Positions 15,472-23,559 of a DNA stretch of 36,145 bases are shown here, piece after piece. The position numbers and the translations under genes were made by a program. The stretch comes from GCA-2862545 sp047609825. GTDB lineage: Bacteria; Myxococcota_A; UBA796; GCA-2862545. Position 1 is the stretch's first letter. Each line of letters begins with the position of its first letter. Location of the stretch: positions 1 through 36,145 of the forward strand of contig JBLFXJ010000036.1 in assembly GCA_047609825.1 (NCBI GenBank), in the 5' to 3' direction. A model generated the notes under the pieces. That model was not told the origin of the DNA. It searched no databases and was given only the letters and a program-made list of their open reading frames with translations.

Positions 15472-16244
15472 GCGATCTTGGTGCGATCGTCGCCCGGCTC
15501 GAGGCCATCGCCCCGCTCGGCCTGGCCGGCAGCTGGGACAACGTGGGCCTGCTCCTCGAAGGCACTCGCGACATCCGGCGCGTGTTCCTCTGCGTGGATC
15601 TGGTACCCCGGGTCGTGGACGAGGCGTTGGCGGCCGATGCCGACCTGATCGTCGCCTACCACCCACCGATCTTCGCCGGGCTCAAGCGGCTCACCTCCAG
15701 CACGGCCCGGGGCACCTCGCTGCTCCGGCTGATCCGTGCCGGGGTGCATGTGTACAGCCCGCACACCGCCCTCGACGCCGCCCGGGATGGCATGGGTGAC
15801 TGGCTGCTGGAGCCGTTCGGCGCGCTGGCCGAGGTGGCGCCCATCGTGCCCGATGCGCTCGATCCCACCGTCGGCACCGGCCGGCGCGCCAGGCTGTCGG
15901 TCCCGGTGCCCCTGAGCGCGCTGCTCCCCCGCCTGAAGCAGCACCTGGGCCTCGACCATCTCCGCGTCGCTGCGGGCTCCCGTGCAATCGAGCATGTGGC
16001 CGTCTGCCCAGGCGCCGGGGGCAGCGTGTTCGAGCAGGTCACCGGGGTCGACCTGCTGTTGACGGGCGAGATGCGGCACCACGACGTGCTGCGCTGGGGC
16101 GAGGAGCATGGCACCTCGGTGGTGCTCACCGATCACACCAACACCGAGCGCGGATTCCTCCCGCGACTCGCGCACCGGCTCGCCGACGACGGGCTGCGGG
16201 TGATCGTCAGTGAGGTCGACGCGGATCCGCTGGTGGTGCGCTGA
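15468..16244 (+). CDS. Nif3-family dinuclear metal protein
   Basis: 258 residues, the short form without the inserted PII-like domain. Metal-ligand motifs are at the expected spacing: YHPPIF (H65), SPHTALDAARDGMGDW (H99, D103) and DHTNTERG (H223, E227). Bacterial homologues often carry HHP at the first site; here the first His is Tyr, as in eukaryotic Nif3 proteins. The family forms hexameric rings with two metal ions per subunit; its function is poorly defined and annotations such as GTP cyclohydrolase type 2 are weakly founded. It starts inside the cupin stop codon, so it is translationally coupled to an exported cupin although it is itself cytoplasmic, which is an unusual pairing. Confidence 0.95.
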   Translation: MSDLGAIVARLEAIAPLGLAGSWDNVGLLLEGTRDIRRVFLCVDLVPRVVDEALAADADLIVAYHPPIFAGLKRLTSSTARGTSLLRLIRAGVHVYSPHTALDAARDGMGDWLLEPFGALAEVAPIVPDALDPTVGTGRRARLSVPVPLSALLPRLKQHLGLDHLRVAAGSRAIEHVAVCPGAGGSVFEQVTGVDLLLTGEMRHHDVLRWGEEHGTSVVLTDHTNTERGFLPRLAHRLADDGLRVIVSEVDADPLVVR

Positions 16245-16268
16245 GGCGGCTGCGGAATATGGGCCGCC
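16245..16268 (+). terminator. Hairpin just after the Nif3 stop
   Basis: GGCGGC pairs with GCCGCC around a 12-base loop, starting immediately after the stop codon. No T-run follows, so this could be a weak or Rho-assisted terminator. Confidence 0.4.
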
Positions 16269-16485
16269 GCGTTCGGGTTGAACAGCATCGGTCGACGTGG
16301 TGCATGCCCGCGCTCGACCCCAGGGTAAAAGTGGTCAACCCTCCGCTTTGACTTTTCGCGACATGACGTGAAGGAAATGTGTCGGCACGACGTCTGCCGT
16401 GACACACCGTCGAGCGCTGCGCTCGTCGGACCGCTCAATCGAATGTGCCTGCCATGGCCAAAGACCGCTTACCGAGGAGACCCCA
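16269..16485 (+). promoter_or_regulatory. Upstream region of the DUF2135 lipoprotein gene
   Basis: The longest gap of the plus-strand run, with a locally A/T-richer stretch (about 16325-16380). It holds an inverted repeat GGTCGA (16290-16295) / TCGACC (16314-16319) separated by 18 bases, a possible operator, and a good -35-like TTGACT (16348-16353), though no matching -10 box lies 16-18 bases further on. The gene's ribosome site is GAGGAG near 16473. Confidence 0.35.
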
Positions 16486-17790
16486 ATGAACCGCTCGATC
16501 CTGCTTGGACTCGCGCTCGCAACCTTCGGCGGCTGCGATGTCGTCAAGGATGCCCTTCCCTCCGTCAACATCACCGGCAAGATCCAGGTCGACGGCGACA
16601 TGCCGTCCGACTTCGCGTTCGAGCTGTACAGCGTCAGCCAGAACCCTGACGCGTTCGATGTCTCGTTCTGCGGCGACAACGCCGGCCCCGACTGCTTCGG
16701 CCGCGTGAAGGTGCCGAAGCTGAACTCCGCCGCCAAGATCGGCGAGGTCAAGGTCAACGGCTCGAACTTCGAGCTGCTCGATGTCCCGGCCGACATCGCC
16801 TACGTGTTGGTGGTCACCGGCGCCGACGGCGCCATCTCCTGTTCCACCGACATCCTCGGCTTCGACCCGCAGACCAAGGTCGTCACCGCCGACGCCGCCA
16901 TCTCGTTCGACCTCGAAGGCGATCTGGGCGACTTCGACGCCGGCACGGCGCGCATCAAGTGCTTCGCACCGGCCACCGAGCCCGAGCCCCCGGCCGATCC
17001 CGAGCCGGTCGAGGAGCCGGAGCCCGATGCCGTCGATGACGACAACGACATCAAGCCTCCGGCCGTCCCGGCATGGTCCACGTTCATGGCCACCAGCAAG
17101 GGCGGCGGCACCGTGTTCGCCGATGCCTCCGATGGCCCGGCCCAGGCCGATGCGCCCTGCGGCGCCGACTTCCCGTCGATCGTCGAGGTCACCGGCGATG
17201 TCGAGAACGCCTCGGATCGCGCGTTCATCCGCATCCAGTTCGGCACCGGTGATGACGCCGACTTCCGCACCGTCGAGACGCCCATCGTCGACGGCAACGT
17301 GAACCAGGCCATCTCGCTCACCGGTGGCTACTCCATCGTGCAGCTCGACACCGACGCCACCCTCGACGGTGTGGGCGAGTCGAACACGATCACCTTCTGC
17401 GAGAAGGGCGACGCGCCCGGCCAGGAGATGCTCGTCATCCTCACGTGGGACAGCGACGACACCGACGTCGACATGCACGTGTACTCGAACGCCTCCGAGG
17501 TCGCCTACTACAGCCTGAGCCAGGCCTGGGGCGATCTCGACATCGACGACGTGAACGGGTTCGGCCCCGAGACCTTCACGAGCACGCCAGAGACCGTCGG
17601 CAAGCAGTACGAGGTCAAGGTCCACTACTACAGCGACCACGGCAATGGCCCCACCAATGTCACGGCTCGCGTCGTGTACTGGGACGACTCCACCGGCCAG
17701 ACCTGCGACGTGACCTCCACGTTCAGCATGTCGTCCTACGACTGGTTCGACGTGGGCGCCTTCGGCCCGGGCATGCCCTGCCCCCAGTAG
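16486..17790 (+). CDS. Lipoprotein with C-terminal DUF2135 (YfaP-like) domain
   Basis: 434 residues; ATG with GAGGAG upstream. The N-terminus MNRSILLGLALATFGGC is a lipoprotein-like signal, Cys17 being the likely lipid site. Residues about 20-160 form a beta-rich segment (NITGKIQVDGDMPSDFAFELY, then FELLDVPADIAYVLVV) resembling transthyretin/carboxypeptidase-regulatory folds. A Pro/Glu/Asp linker (about 163-195) leads to a second beta region (about 200-310). The last 120 residues match DUF2135: LTWDSDDTDVDMHVY, LDIDDVNGFGPETF and YEVKVHYYSDHG. Proteins with this domain are exported and uncharacterised. Codon use here is more regular (GAC, GCC, ACC) than in neighbours, which can mark high expression. 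A strong hairpin follows 21 bases after the stop. Confidence 0.85.
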   Translation: MNRSILLGLALATFGGCDVVKDALPSVNITGKIQVDGDMPSDFAFELYSVSQNPDAFDVSFCGDNAGPDCFGRVKVPKLNSAAKIGEVKVNGSNFELLDVPADIAYVLVVTGADGAISCSTDILGFDPQTKVVTADAAISFDLEGDLGDFDAGTARIKCFAPATEPEPPADPEPVEEPEPDAVDDDNDIKPPAVPAWSTFMATSKGGGTVFADASDGPAQADAPCGADFPSIVEVTGDVENASDRAFIRIQFGTGDDADFRTVETPIVDGNVNQAISLTGGYSIVQLDTDATLDGVGESNTITFCEKGDAPGQEMLVILTWDSDDTDVDMHVYSNASEVAYYSLSQAWGDLDIDDVNGFGPETFTSTPETVGKQYEVKVHYYSDHGNGPTNVTARVVYWDDSTGQTCDVTSTFSMSSYDWFDVGAFGPGMPCPQ

Positions 17791-17811
17791 GCTCTGTCGA
17801 GTTCATCCTGG

Positions 17812-17839
17812 CGCCGCGTCCCCCTCGGGGGGCGCGGCG
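17812..17839 (+). terminator. Strong hairpin terminator after the lipoprotein gene
   Basis: CGCCGCG plus a run of C pairs with a run of G plus CGCGGCG, giving a stem of about 12 pairs with a very small loop, 21 bases after the stop. No T-run follows. Confidence 0.6.
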
Positions 17840-17886
17840 TCGCCTGCTCAGCGGGCCCCGCTCGCGCCGCACGACTACAGGGTCAG

Positions 17887-18423
17887 ATGGCCGACCCACA
17901 TCATGTCGAGGTGCTCGACGCCCACGATCGCCGCACCGTGCTCGCATACCGGGCAGGGCTGCTGGTCAGCGCCGTCGGGCTGTCGTGGTCGGCGGCCGCC
18001 CAGCTCACAGGCGAGGGCGAACAGGTTGGCTGGGCGCTGGTGGTGATCGGCACGGCGCTCGCGATCGCCAACGTGCACCTGTACGCGAAGTCGGTCCGGT
18101 GGGCGATCCGGGCCTGTGGCGTGGGCGGTCTGGCGGTCCTGGCGGTCGGTGGCTGGCCTCTGGCCGAGCAGGCGGGCCATGGGCTGCTGTTCGTGTCGCT
18201 GTCGGCGCTGGCGTTCAAGGAGTGGTTCTGCTTCCGGATCCCCGGGCTGCGGCTGATGCCCCTCCTCCTGGCGGCCGCCGTGCTCGCACGCATGGCCGGT
18301 GCAGCACCCGTCGCCGGCGCTCTCCTCGGGGCGAGCGGCGCGCTGTATGCCGTGCTCGCCGTCGGCAAGCTGCGGCAGCCGCTCCACTTCGACGTCGGCG
18401 ACAAGTCCCAGTACGAGGCGTAG
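17887..18423 (+). CDS. Integral membrane protein, DUF2301-like
   Basis: 178 residues with about five or six membrane segments. Residues 1-17 (MADPHHVEVLDAHDRRT) are soluble. Landmarks NVHLYAKSVRWAIR and AFKEWFCFRIPGLR, the latter a charged and aromatic loop between helices, resemble the DUF2301 family of uncharacterised membrane proteins best known from cyanobacteria; this match is from memory and moderate. The ATG at 17887 has only a weak ribosome site (AGGG). Function unknown; gene appears monocistronic after a strong terminator. Confidence 0.75.
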   Translation: MADPHHVEVLDAHDRRTVLAYRAGLLVSAVGLSWSAAAQLTGEGEQVGWALVVIGTALAIANVHLYAKSVRWAIRACGVGGLAVLAVGGWPLAEQAGHGLLFVSLSALAFKEWFCFRIPGLRLMPLLLAAAVLARMAGAAPVAGALLGASGALYAVLAVGKLRQPLHFDVGDKSQYEA

Positions 18424-18526
18424 TCAGCCGGGGCAGGGGGCTGCGGCGCGTTCACGTCGGTTTCATCCGATGGCCGCGGGCGGTCCGCATCGCGGGGTGA
18501 GGTTGGCTCCACCAACGGAGGCCCCC

Positions 18527-18808
18527 ATGACCGAGACCGAGCTGCCCGAGACGCACACGACGGCCTGGAATATCCAGGTATGGGCGGCGTTCGCCGTCGC
18601 CGTCGGCATGACCCTGATCGGCGTGTACCAAGTTCCCGGCGACCTGTGGGTGCGCGGCTACCTGTCCATGGGCGTGCTGTTCACCATCGGGTCCACCTTC
18701 ACGCTGGCGAAGACCGTGCGCGACAACCTGGAGGCGCAGAAACTCCGCAACCGCGTCCGTACGGCACGCACGGAGAAGCTGCTGCACGAGTTCGAGGACG
18801 CGGCGTAG
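18527..18808 (+). CDS. YiaA/YiaB-type two-helix membrane protein
   Basis: 93 residues, ATG with GGAGG (18517-18521) five bases upstream. Two membrane helices (about 18-36 and 44-62) match the YiaA/B two-helix domain: WNIQVWAAFAVAVG, LIGVYQVPGDLWVRGYLSMGVLF and FTLAKTVRDN. The C-terminus is a charged helix. A small hairpin GTTGG / CCAAC (18502-18516) abuts the ribosome site and could modulate translation. The family is inner-membrane and of unknown function. The gene converges with the TerB-like gene, with 33 bases between them. Confidence 0.88.
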   Translation: MTETELPETHTTAWNIQVWAAFAVAVGMTLIGVYQVPGDLWVRGYLSMGVLFTIGSTFTLAKTVRDNLEAQKLRNRVRTARTEKLLHEFEDAA

Positions 18809-18841
18809 CCAGCGCAGGGGAGCGCCGGTTCGACCGCCGGA

Positions 18842-19171
18842 TCAGCGGAGGAGCTGCTCGAACAGCGCGAAGTTCTCCACCTCGCGCTCGTCGACCACGC
18901 CGTCTGCGCTGACCATCTTCAGCGCCGTGTTCAGGAACACCTGGCGATGCTCGGCGGGGATGTCGGTCGGATCGATGTCTTCGGGCGCCGGAGGCACGCG
19001 GAGGTACGACTCCACCTCTTCGCGCTCGTCGGCGGTGAGCGCGAGCTCCTCCACCATCTTCCGCACGAAGTTCTTCTCGCTGTCCGCTACCTCGAGATCG
19101 GCCCAAGCGAACGAACACACAAAGCGCATCAAGCGCAAGCGGTCGTCGCTGTCGAGGTCCGTGATCTCCAT
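18842..19171 (-). CDS. TerB-like single-domain helical protein
   Basis: 109 residues, ATG with GGAGG eight bases upstream. All-helical with the pattern of the TerB/TerB-C superfamily: a first helical half (LMRFVCSFAWADLEVADSEKNFVRKMVEEL) and a second half (FLNTALKMVSADGVVDEREVENFALFEQLL). The paired acidic D-x-x-x-x-x-E elements (ADLEVADSE, ADGVVDEREVE) are the usual metal-binding hallmark. TerB domains are tied to tellurite resistance and to membrane-associated stress modules, but here there are no other ter genes nearby. It is cytoplasmic; role unknown. Confidence 0.85.
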   Translation of the reverse strand: MEITDLDSDDRLRLMRFVCSFAWADLEVADSEKNFVRKMVEELALTADEREEVESYLRVPPAPEDIDPTDIPAEHRQVFLNTALKMVSADGVVDEREVENFALFEQLLR

Positions 19172-19408
19172 GGTTCTGGCCTCCAGAAAGGTCCTTCAGG
19201 TTGGGGTCCAGTCTGCTCGCCTGCGAACCGGCCCGAGTGTAGCGCAGGAACCCTGCGCAGATCGGGCCGGCCCTTGACTCGGGCCTGGTCCGTCCACCCT
19301 ATACCGTGGAGCGAGGTCAGCGACGCACCCCTTGCCTCGGTAGGGGCGTGGCTGCGCCATTCCCACCGATTCGACCAGGCCGGAGACGACGGCGCGGGTG
19401 GCGCGCGG
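19172..19408. promoter_or_regulatory. Intergenic region upstream of the TerB-like gene
   Basis: 237 bases. It holds a perfect 7-bp hairpin (GCGCAGG 19242-19248 / CCTGCGC 19252-19258, three-base loop) that could end the HEAT-gene transcript or sit in the TerB leader. On the minus strand a TATAGG (19303-19298) could be a -10 box for the TerB gene. On the plus strand TTGACT (19274-19279) and TATACC (19300-19305) look like promoter boxes, but the spacing of 20 is too long for a good sigma-70 promoter. Confidence 0.3.
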
Positions 19409-19948
19409 TCAGTGTGTCGCGCGTTGCAGACGGAGCGCCAGCTCCAGCGCAACGCGCACGCGAGCGTCGGGCTCGTGGGCGGCTGCAGTCTCGAGCGCCG
19501 TCGGTGCGACCGGCAACACCACCGTCCGCGCCACCTGCGCGGCCGCCTTGCGCACCCGCCAGTCCTCGTCTCCGAGGGCTAGCAGCACCATGTCCAGGGC
19601 CAGCTCTGCGGGTGAGTTCGCCGCCGCCGTGGCCGCGAACTGCCGAATCTCGGCGTCATCGTGCCGTGCCAACGCCAGCAACGCTCCACGAGCGGGCTCG
19701 AAGTAGTGCGTGAGCACGGCCAGCCGGGTCACGGCGATCCCCCGGAGGCTGGTGCTACTGTGGGTGGCGCCCAGCACGAGGGCGTCGAGGTCGGCCTGCT
19801 GGAGCCGCTTCGTGCGCGCGGCACTGCCAAACGCGTCGATCATCGCCTCGAGCACCGCCTGCTCCTCAGGCGTCTCGGCGATGTCGCGTACGTGGTCCAG
19901 CTCCACCTCGCGCGGAAACGCGAACAGTCTCGGTCGGTTGCGCGGCAA
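19409..19948 (-). CDS. HEAT-repeat protein
   Basis: 179 residues, TTG start six bases after the stop of the DUF2254-like gene, so the three-gene run is probably one operon. After a charged N-terminus come three to four HEAT-like helical pairs: TSLRGIAVTRLAVLTHY, DDAEIRQFAATAAANS, DEDWRVRKAAAQVART and PDARVRVALELAL. The last two have the Asp/Val/Arg pattern typical of HEAT. Such folds bind other proteins. No signal peptide; probably cytoplasmic and acting with the upstream membrane protein. Confidence 0.85.
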   Translation of the reverse strand: MPRNRPRLFAFPREVELDHVRDIAETPEEQAVLEAMIDAFGSAARTKRLQQADLDALVLGATHSSTSLRGIAVTRLAVLTHYFEPARGALLALARHDDAEIRQFAATAAANSPAELALDMVLLALGDEDWRVRKAAAQVARTVVLPVAPTALETAAAHEPDARVRVALELALRLQRATH

Positions 19949-19954
19949 GGGCCC

Positions 19955-21550
19955 TCACAACGACGGGAACCAGCTGAAGAAGGTTGCCAGCTGGGCCCGG
20001 CGGGGAGCAGGGAGGTAGTCGAAGTTGATGCCGCGGTCGACCACCTCCCAGTACTCGGCGTCGTCCACAGCGAGCAGCTCGTCGCGGATCGACCGGAGGC
20101 GCGACACCTGCTCGGCGTGCATGTCCTCGAAGATCCGGCGCGCGGGTTCCTGGGCTCCGGCGTTCAGGTAGTAGGTTGCGAGCTTGACCTGCGCCTTGCG
20201 CACGCCCCGGAGGGAGGCCTCCTGGATGCGACCGCCCTCCGGCTCGCGGTCCACGTCCAGGAACAGATCGAGCAGCGCATCGTGGCAGGGCGCCTCTCGG
20301 GCATGGGCCCGCTCGAGCAGCGCGCACAGGTCGTACGCGGCGGTCTCCAGGATGAAGCCCAGCTGGCTCGCGAACGCGAGCTGGCCATAGAACTTGATCT
20401 TGTTCGCGAGCTCCATCACCCGGTCCGGCCGATCCGCCGCCAGCATGGTCTCGCCCAGGTGCCGGTACTCATTGAGCAGGTTGTACGCCGTGCGCACGTC
20501 GCGGCCGTTCACCGAGGCTCGCATGTAGGTGTTCAGGAACCGCAGCGACAGGTTCACTGTGTGCTCATCGCCCTGCCGGTGGGCGAAGGTGGCCAGCCGG
20601 CGCGTGTGGATCGCCACCAGGTGGTTGACATCCCGCAGCCGGTTCACCGACTCGGAGAACACCGCCTGGTACTGCCGCAACACCTTCATCTCCAGCCAGT
20701 TCCGCCGGGCTGCGAGGGCGCGCACCATGTCCGGGTGGAGGGCGACGAAGTCCTGATCATTCCTCACTAATCGGCCCGACTCGAACCAGCTGTCGGGCAG
20801 GTTCGGCTTCTCCTCCACGTGCGTGCGCGCGATGTCGCCGAGCGCGTCGAGGCAGGCGAAGGTGAGGGGCTTGTCCTTCTTGTCGACGGAGTTCAGGGCG
20901 ATGTCGCCGAGCTGCTCGACGGCGCGCACCACCTCGGCGTGCGCCCCTGGCACCGCGCGCTCACCGCGCTTGGCCAGCGAGCGTACCCGGGACGAGCCGG
21001 TGTGGCGGATGCGATCGATGACCCGTACGGGCGACAGGAAGTCGAAGACATAGGCGAAATACGGCAGGATCGCGAGCAGTGACATGCTCATCAGGAGGGT
21101 GGCGGCCACCGGCATCGCCACCGGGAACACCGACCCATGCAGGCTCATGCCGATCCACAGGATCACCACGCTGGTGACCACGAAGAAGCTGAGCACCAGC
21201 TGGTTGGTGGGGTCGGACAGGAACAGCTCCGTGATCCGCGGGGTGTAGCGGTTGGCCGCGAGCTCCACGATGATCGCCACCACGGTGATCGCGATGCCCA
21301 GCACGCCGACGGTCACCTCGGCGAAGCTGGTCAGCGGGCCGATGGTGCCCGGCGCTGTGAGCAGCTGGGCGAGTGACACCCCGGTGCCACGGAAGTCCGC
21401 GATGTACAGCGCCATGTACAGGGCGGAGGAGATGAGGAGCAGCACCACGAAGCCCCACACCGCCGCCAGCAACGGGTTGCGGCGAGGGGCGGGATGGAGG
21501 GACTCGGCTTCGGGGAGGGGGGGCACGAGCGCAGTATGGCTCAGCGCCAC
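19955..21550 (-). CDS. DUF2254-like membrane protein with long helical cytoplasmic region
   Basis: 531 residues from a GTG at 21550 that overlaps the end of the upstream gene by ten bases, so translation is coupled. Four membrane segments lie in the first 190 residues (about 28-50, 72-98, 118-140 and 148-170). The segment between helices 2 and 3, AIIVELAANRYTPRITELFLSD, resembles the conserved loop of the DUF2254 family (two to four helices followed by LAS.QFSPR). The remaining 340 residues are soluble and mostly helical, with TPR-like features (AYNLLNEYRHLGETMLAADRPD, VKLATYYLNAGAQEPARRIFEDM). The family is predicted membrane-bound and has no settled function; family assignment is moderate. 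Confidence 0.8.
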   Translation of the reverse strand: MALSHTALVPPLPEAESLHPAPRRNPLLAAVWGFVVLLLISSALYMALYIADFRGTGVSLAQLLTAPGTIGPLTSFAEVTVGVLGIAITVVAIIVELAANRYTPRITELFLSDPTNQLVLSFFVVTSVVILWIGMSLHGSVFPVAMPVAATLLMSMSLLAILPYFAYVFDFLSPVRVIDRIRHTGSSRVRSLAKRGERAVPGAHAEVVRAVEQLGDIALNSVDKKDKPLTFACLDALGDIARTHVEEKPNLPDSWFESGRLVRNDQDFVALHPDMVRALAARRNWLEMKVLRQYQAVFSESVNRLRDVNHLVAIHTRRLATFAHRQGDEHTVNLSLRFLNTYMRASVNGRDVRTAYNLLNEYRHLGETMLAADRPDRVMELANKIKFYGQLAFASQLGFILETAAYDLCALLERAHAREAPCHDALLDLFLDVDREPEGGRIQEASLRGVRKAQVKLATYYLNAGAQEPARRIFEDMHAEQVSRLRSIRDELLAVDDAEYWEVVDRGINFDYLPAPRRAQLATFFSWFPSL

Positions 21551-23469
21551 GGCCGTTTTGGAACCTGTGGGCCGCGCTCGTCCTCCAGGGCCGCCTCAGC
21601 GGCGCGCACGAGCGCGAGATCCGGGTCGGTGGTGTCCGTATGCAGCACCGGCGCGATCAAGCGCAAGGCGAGCGCCGGCTCGCCCTGCTCCACCGCCAGC
21701 GAGGCGAGCGCACGACGGGCCACCACGTTGTGGCGCATCGCCGTGACCACATGGTTCAGCTCGGCGGCGGCCAGGTCGAGCTCGCCGAGACCTTGCGCGG
21801 CGCGCCCCAGGAGCAGGTGTGCGTCCAGGTCGCCCGGTGCGACTGCGAGACGGTCCAGCGCGATGTCCCGCGCGTCGCCATGCGCACCACCGGCCAGCGC
21901 GAGCTCCCCCAGCAGCAGCATGGGATCCCCATCGTGTGCCACCAGCGCGCTGGCGATCTCCCACCCGGCGTCGAGGTCGCCCAGGCGGGCGTGGGCGATG
22001 CCGACCAGAGAGGCGATCCCTGGCGCAGTGGGCTCCGCGCGCAGCGCTGGCGTCGCAGCATCCAAGGCCTCGGCGGGCCGGTCGAGCGCCAGGAGGATCC
22101 GAGCCGATCGTACGGCGGCTGCCGCGCTGCCGGTGTCGGCGTACAAGCGCGCGAGGCGGTCGAGGCTCCTGTCGTGCTCTCCGCGGGCCAGGGCCAGCTC
22201 GTGGGCGGTCCACCGCACGGCCCACGAGCCCCGGCGCATCGCCCCCAGGCGTCCCAGCTCGCGCTCTGCGGGCACGAACAGGCCTCGGTCCACCAAGCCG
22301 CGGATGCGCGGAACCATGGCGAGTGCTGCGGCGGCGTCACGGGGGTCTCCGGCACCCGGCTGGGGTTGTGGATCTCCGCAGGTCCCCGCCGATGTGGCCC
22401 AGAGTACCGGCCCCCACCGGTCGTCGCCGCGGGCTTCGGCGAGCTGCCGCGCCTCGGATCGTGTGCTCGGTCCCCGCGGCGTGCGGTGCGTGGGCTGGGC
22501 GGCGATCGCGGTTCCTCCCGCCACCACTGGGTAGGTCGCGGCCCAAGCGCCCTCCACATACCGGCCGTCCACGAAGGTCCAGCCATACAGCGGAACCAGA
22601 CCGAGCCAGCGCTGCCCGGCGTGCGACTCGTGCCACACGCCCGAGGGCCGATCCATCCGCAGGTCCACGCCGTGCCGTGGCGGCGTCGCCAGTGCGAGCA
22701 GCGTCGCGCTCAGATCGACCAGGCCGACGGGGGTGTCGTCGTCTCCGGGGAGGAATCCGCCCCCGATCACCACCAGCGGCACGCGGAGGTGGGTGTCATC
22801 CAGGACTGCGCCCAGCGAGGGGTGCCCGTCGGCGGCGAGCACGAGCGGCGCCGTGCCCGCCACGGCGAGCCATCGGTCGGGTCCGGGCTGCCACGCCTCG
22901 ACGAGTGTGGCGAGGGCGTCATCCACCAGGTCGAGGGCTGCGGCGCACCGGTCCGCGGCGTGCACATCGGCGCCGGCGCACGGCCACTCGGCGTCGTCGA
23001 GGTGCACCCAGTGGACCTCGGGGCGTGAGGGATCGAAGGTCGCCACCGTCGCCGCCGCGAGCATCTGATCGGAGGCGGGCGGATCGGGTGCACAGTTGAA
23101 TCCCGGGATCCCGGCTGGCCGCGCGCGCCCGGAGAACTGGGTGCGCCAGCCCGCCTCCTCGAGCACCTCGCCCACGGGCCGGGCCGACGGCAACAGCTCA
23201 CGATCGGGGCCTCGCACGCCGTTCACGGGCGGTGGTGCGGCGGTGGCGAGCGCGGCGGTGCACACCCAGGCGTCGGGCGATGGCACGTAGGCACGGCTGA
23301 AGGTGGTGCCGCGTTCGTGCAGCGCCTCGAGGGTCGCCATGGGGCGGTCGCCCAGTCGCTCGCTGCCCACCCCCCCGAGGGTGACGAGGAGGACCGACGG
23401 GCGTAGAGGCTCCGGCGCGAGAGGCGCATCGACCCACAGCGCCCACAGCAGATGCGTCCAGAACACCAC
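21541..23469 (-). CDS. Sulfatase-like (probably inactive) domain fused to TPR repeats
   Basis: 642 residues, GTG start. After a short hydrophobic N-terminus (about 1-20) the first 270 residues follow the alkaline phosphatase/sulfatase fold: PSVLLVTLGGV, TLEALHERGTTFSRAYVPSPDAWVC and LDDTHLRVPLVVIGGG, which match sulfatase landmarks. Yet the catalytic features are degenerate. The metal Asp of LITLD is Gly32; the formylglycine motif CxPSR is C70-T-A-A-L, lacking Pro and Arg; the usual DHGE loop reads ADGHPSLG. I judge it a pseudoenzyme. From about 375 to 630 come TPR-like repeats (AARGEHDRSLDRLARLY-type pairs, GIAHARLGDLDAGWEIASALVAHDGD, LGELDLAAAELNHVV). It overlaps the DUF2254-like gene downstream, and the HEAT gene follows, so it probably acts in a membrane assembly. 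A TATGAT box lies six bases before the start. Confidence 0.85.
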   Translation of the reverse strand: MVFWTHLLWALWVDAPLAPEPLRPSVLLVTLGGVGSERLGDRPMATLEALHERGTTFSRAYVPSPDAWVCTAALATAAPPPVNGVRGPDRELLPSARPVGEVLEEAGWRTQFSGRARPAGIPGFNCAPDPPASDQMLAAATVATFDPSRPEVHWVHLDDAEWPCAGADVHAADRCAAALDLVDDALATLVEAWQPGPDRWLAVAGTAPLVLAADGHPSLGAVLDDTHLRVPLVVIGGGFLPGDDDTPVGLVDLSATLLALATPPRHGVDLRMDRPSGVWHESHAGQRWLGLVPLYGWTFVDGRYVEGAWAATYPVVAGGTAIAAQPTHRTPRGPSTRSEARQLAEARGDDRWGPVLWATSAGTCGDPQPQPGAGDPRDAAAALAMVPRIRGLVDRGLFVPAERELGRLGAMRRGSWAVRWTAHELALARGEHDRSLDRLARLYADTGSAAAAVRSARILLALDRPAEALDAATPALRAEPTAPGIASLVGIAHARLGDLDAGWEIASALVAHDGDPMLLLGELALAGGAHGDARDIALDRLAVAPGDLDAHLLLGRAAQGLGELDLAAAELNHVVTAMRHNVVARRALASLAVEQGEPALALRLIAPVLHTDTTDPDLALVRAAEAALEDERGPQVPKRPWR

Positions 23470-23559
23470 ATGGGATCATATCGCGTAGGCGTCCGGCCGG
23501 GCACCCAGGTCCGGGTGTGGGGCGGCAGCGCCGCAGCCTATGATGGATGGGGAGGGCCG
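23470..23559. promoter_or_regulatory. Divergent promoter region with two TATGAT boxes
   Basis: Two -10-like TATGAT hexamers face away from each other: minus strand 23480-23475, six bases before the sulfatase-like start, and plus strand 23539-23544, sixteen before the CNB-protein start. The minus-strand spacing would give a leaderless message. No good -35 box was found for either; the plus-strand gene keeps a GGAGGG ribosome site at 23551-23556. Confidence 0.45.

Noticed and set aside
16348..16376. Sigma-70 promoter starting with TTGACT
   Set aside because: The -35 box is good but AAGGAA at the right spacing is not a -10 box; listed only as part of the upstream region.
16435..17640. Minus-strand frame of about 400 codons opposite the DUF2135 lipoprotein
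   Set aside because: Low-complexity Val/Asp/Gly product produced by the regular codon use of the real gene.
18826..18836. tRNA T-arm-like CGGTTCGACCG between converging genes
   Set aside because: Only 33 bases are available and no acceptor stem or anticodon arm can be formed; more likely a tiny terminator hairpin.
19274..19305. Plus-strand promoter driving an RNA antisense to the HEAT gene
   Set aside because: The two boxes look good on their own but are 20 bases apart, outside the usual 16-18.
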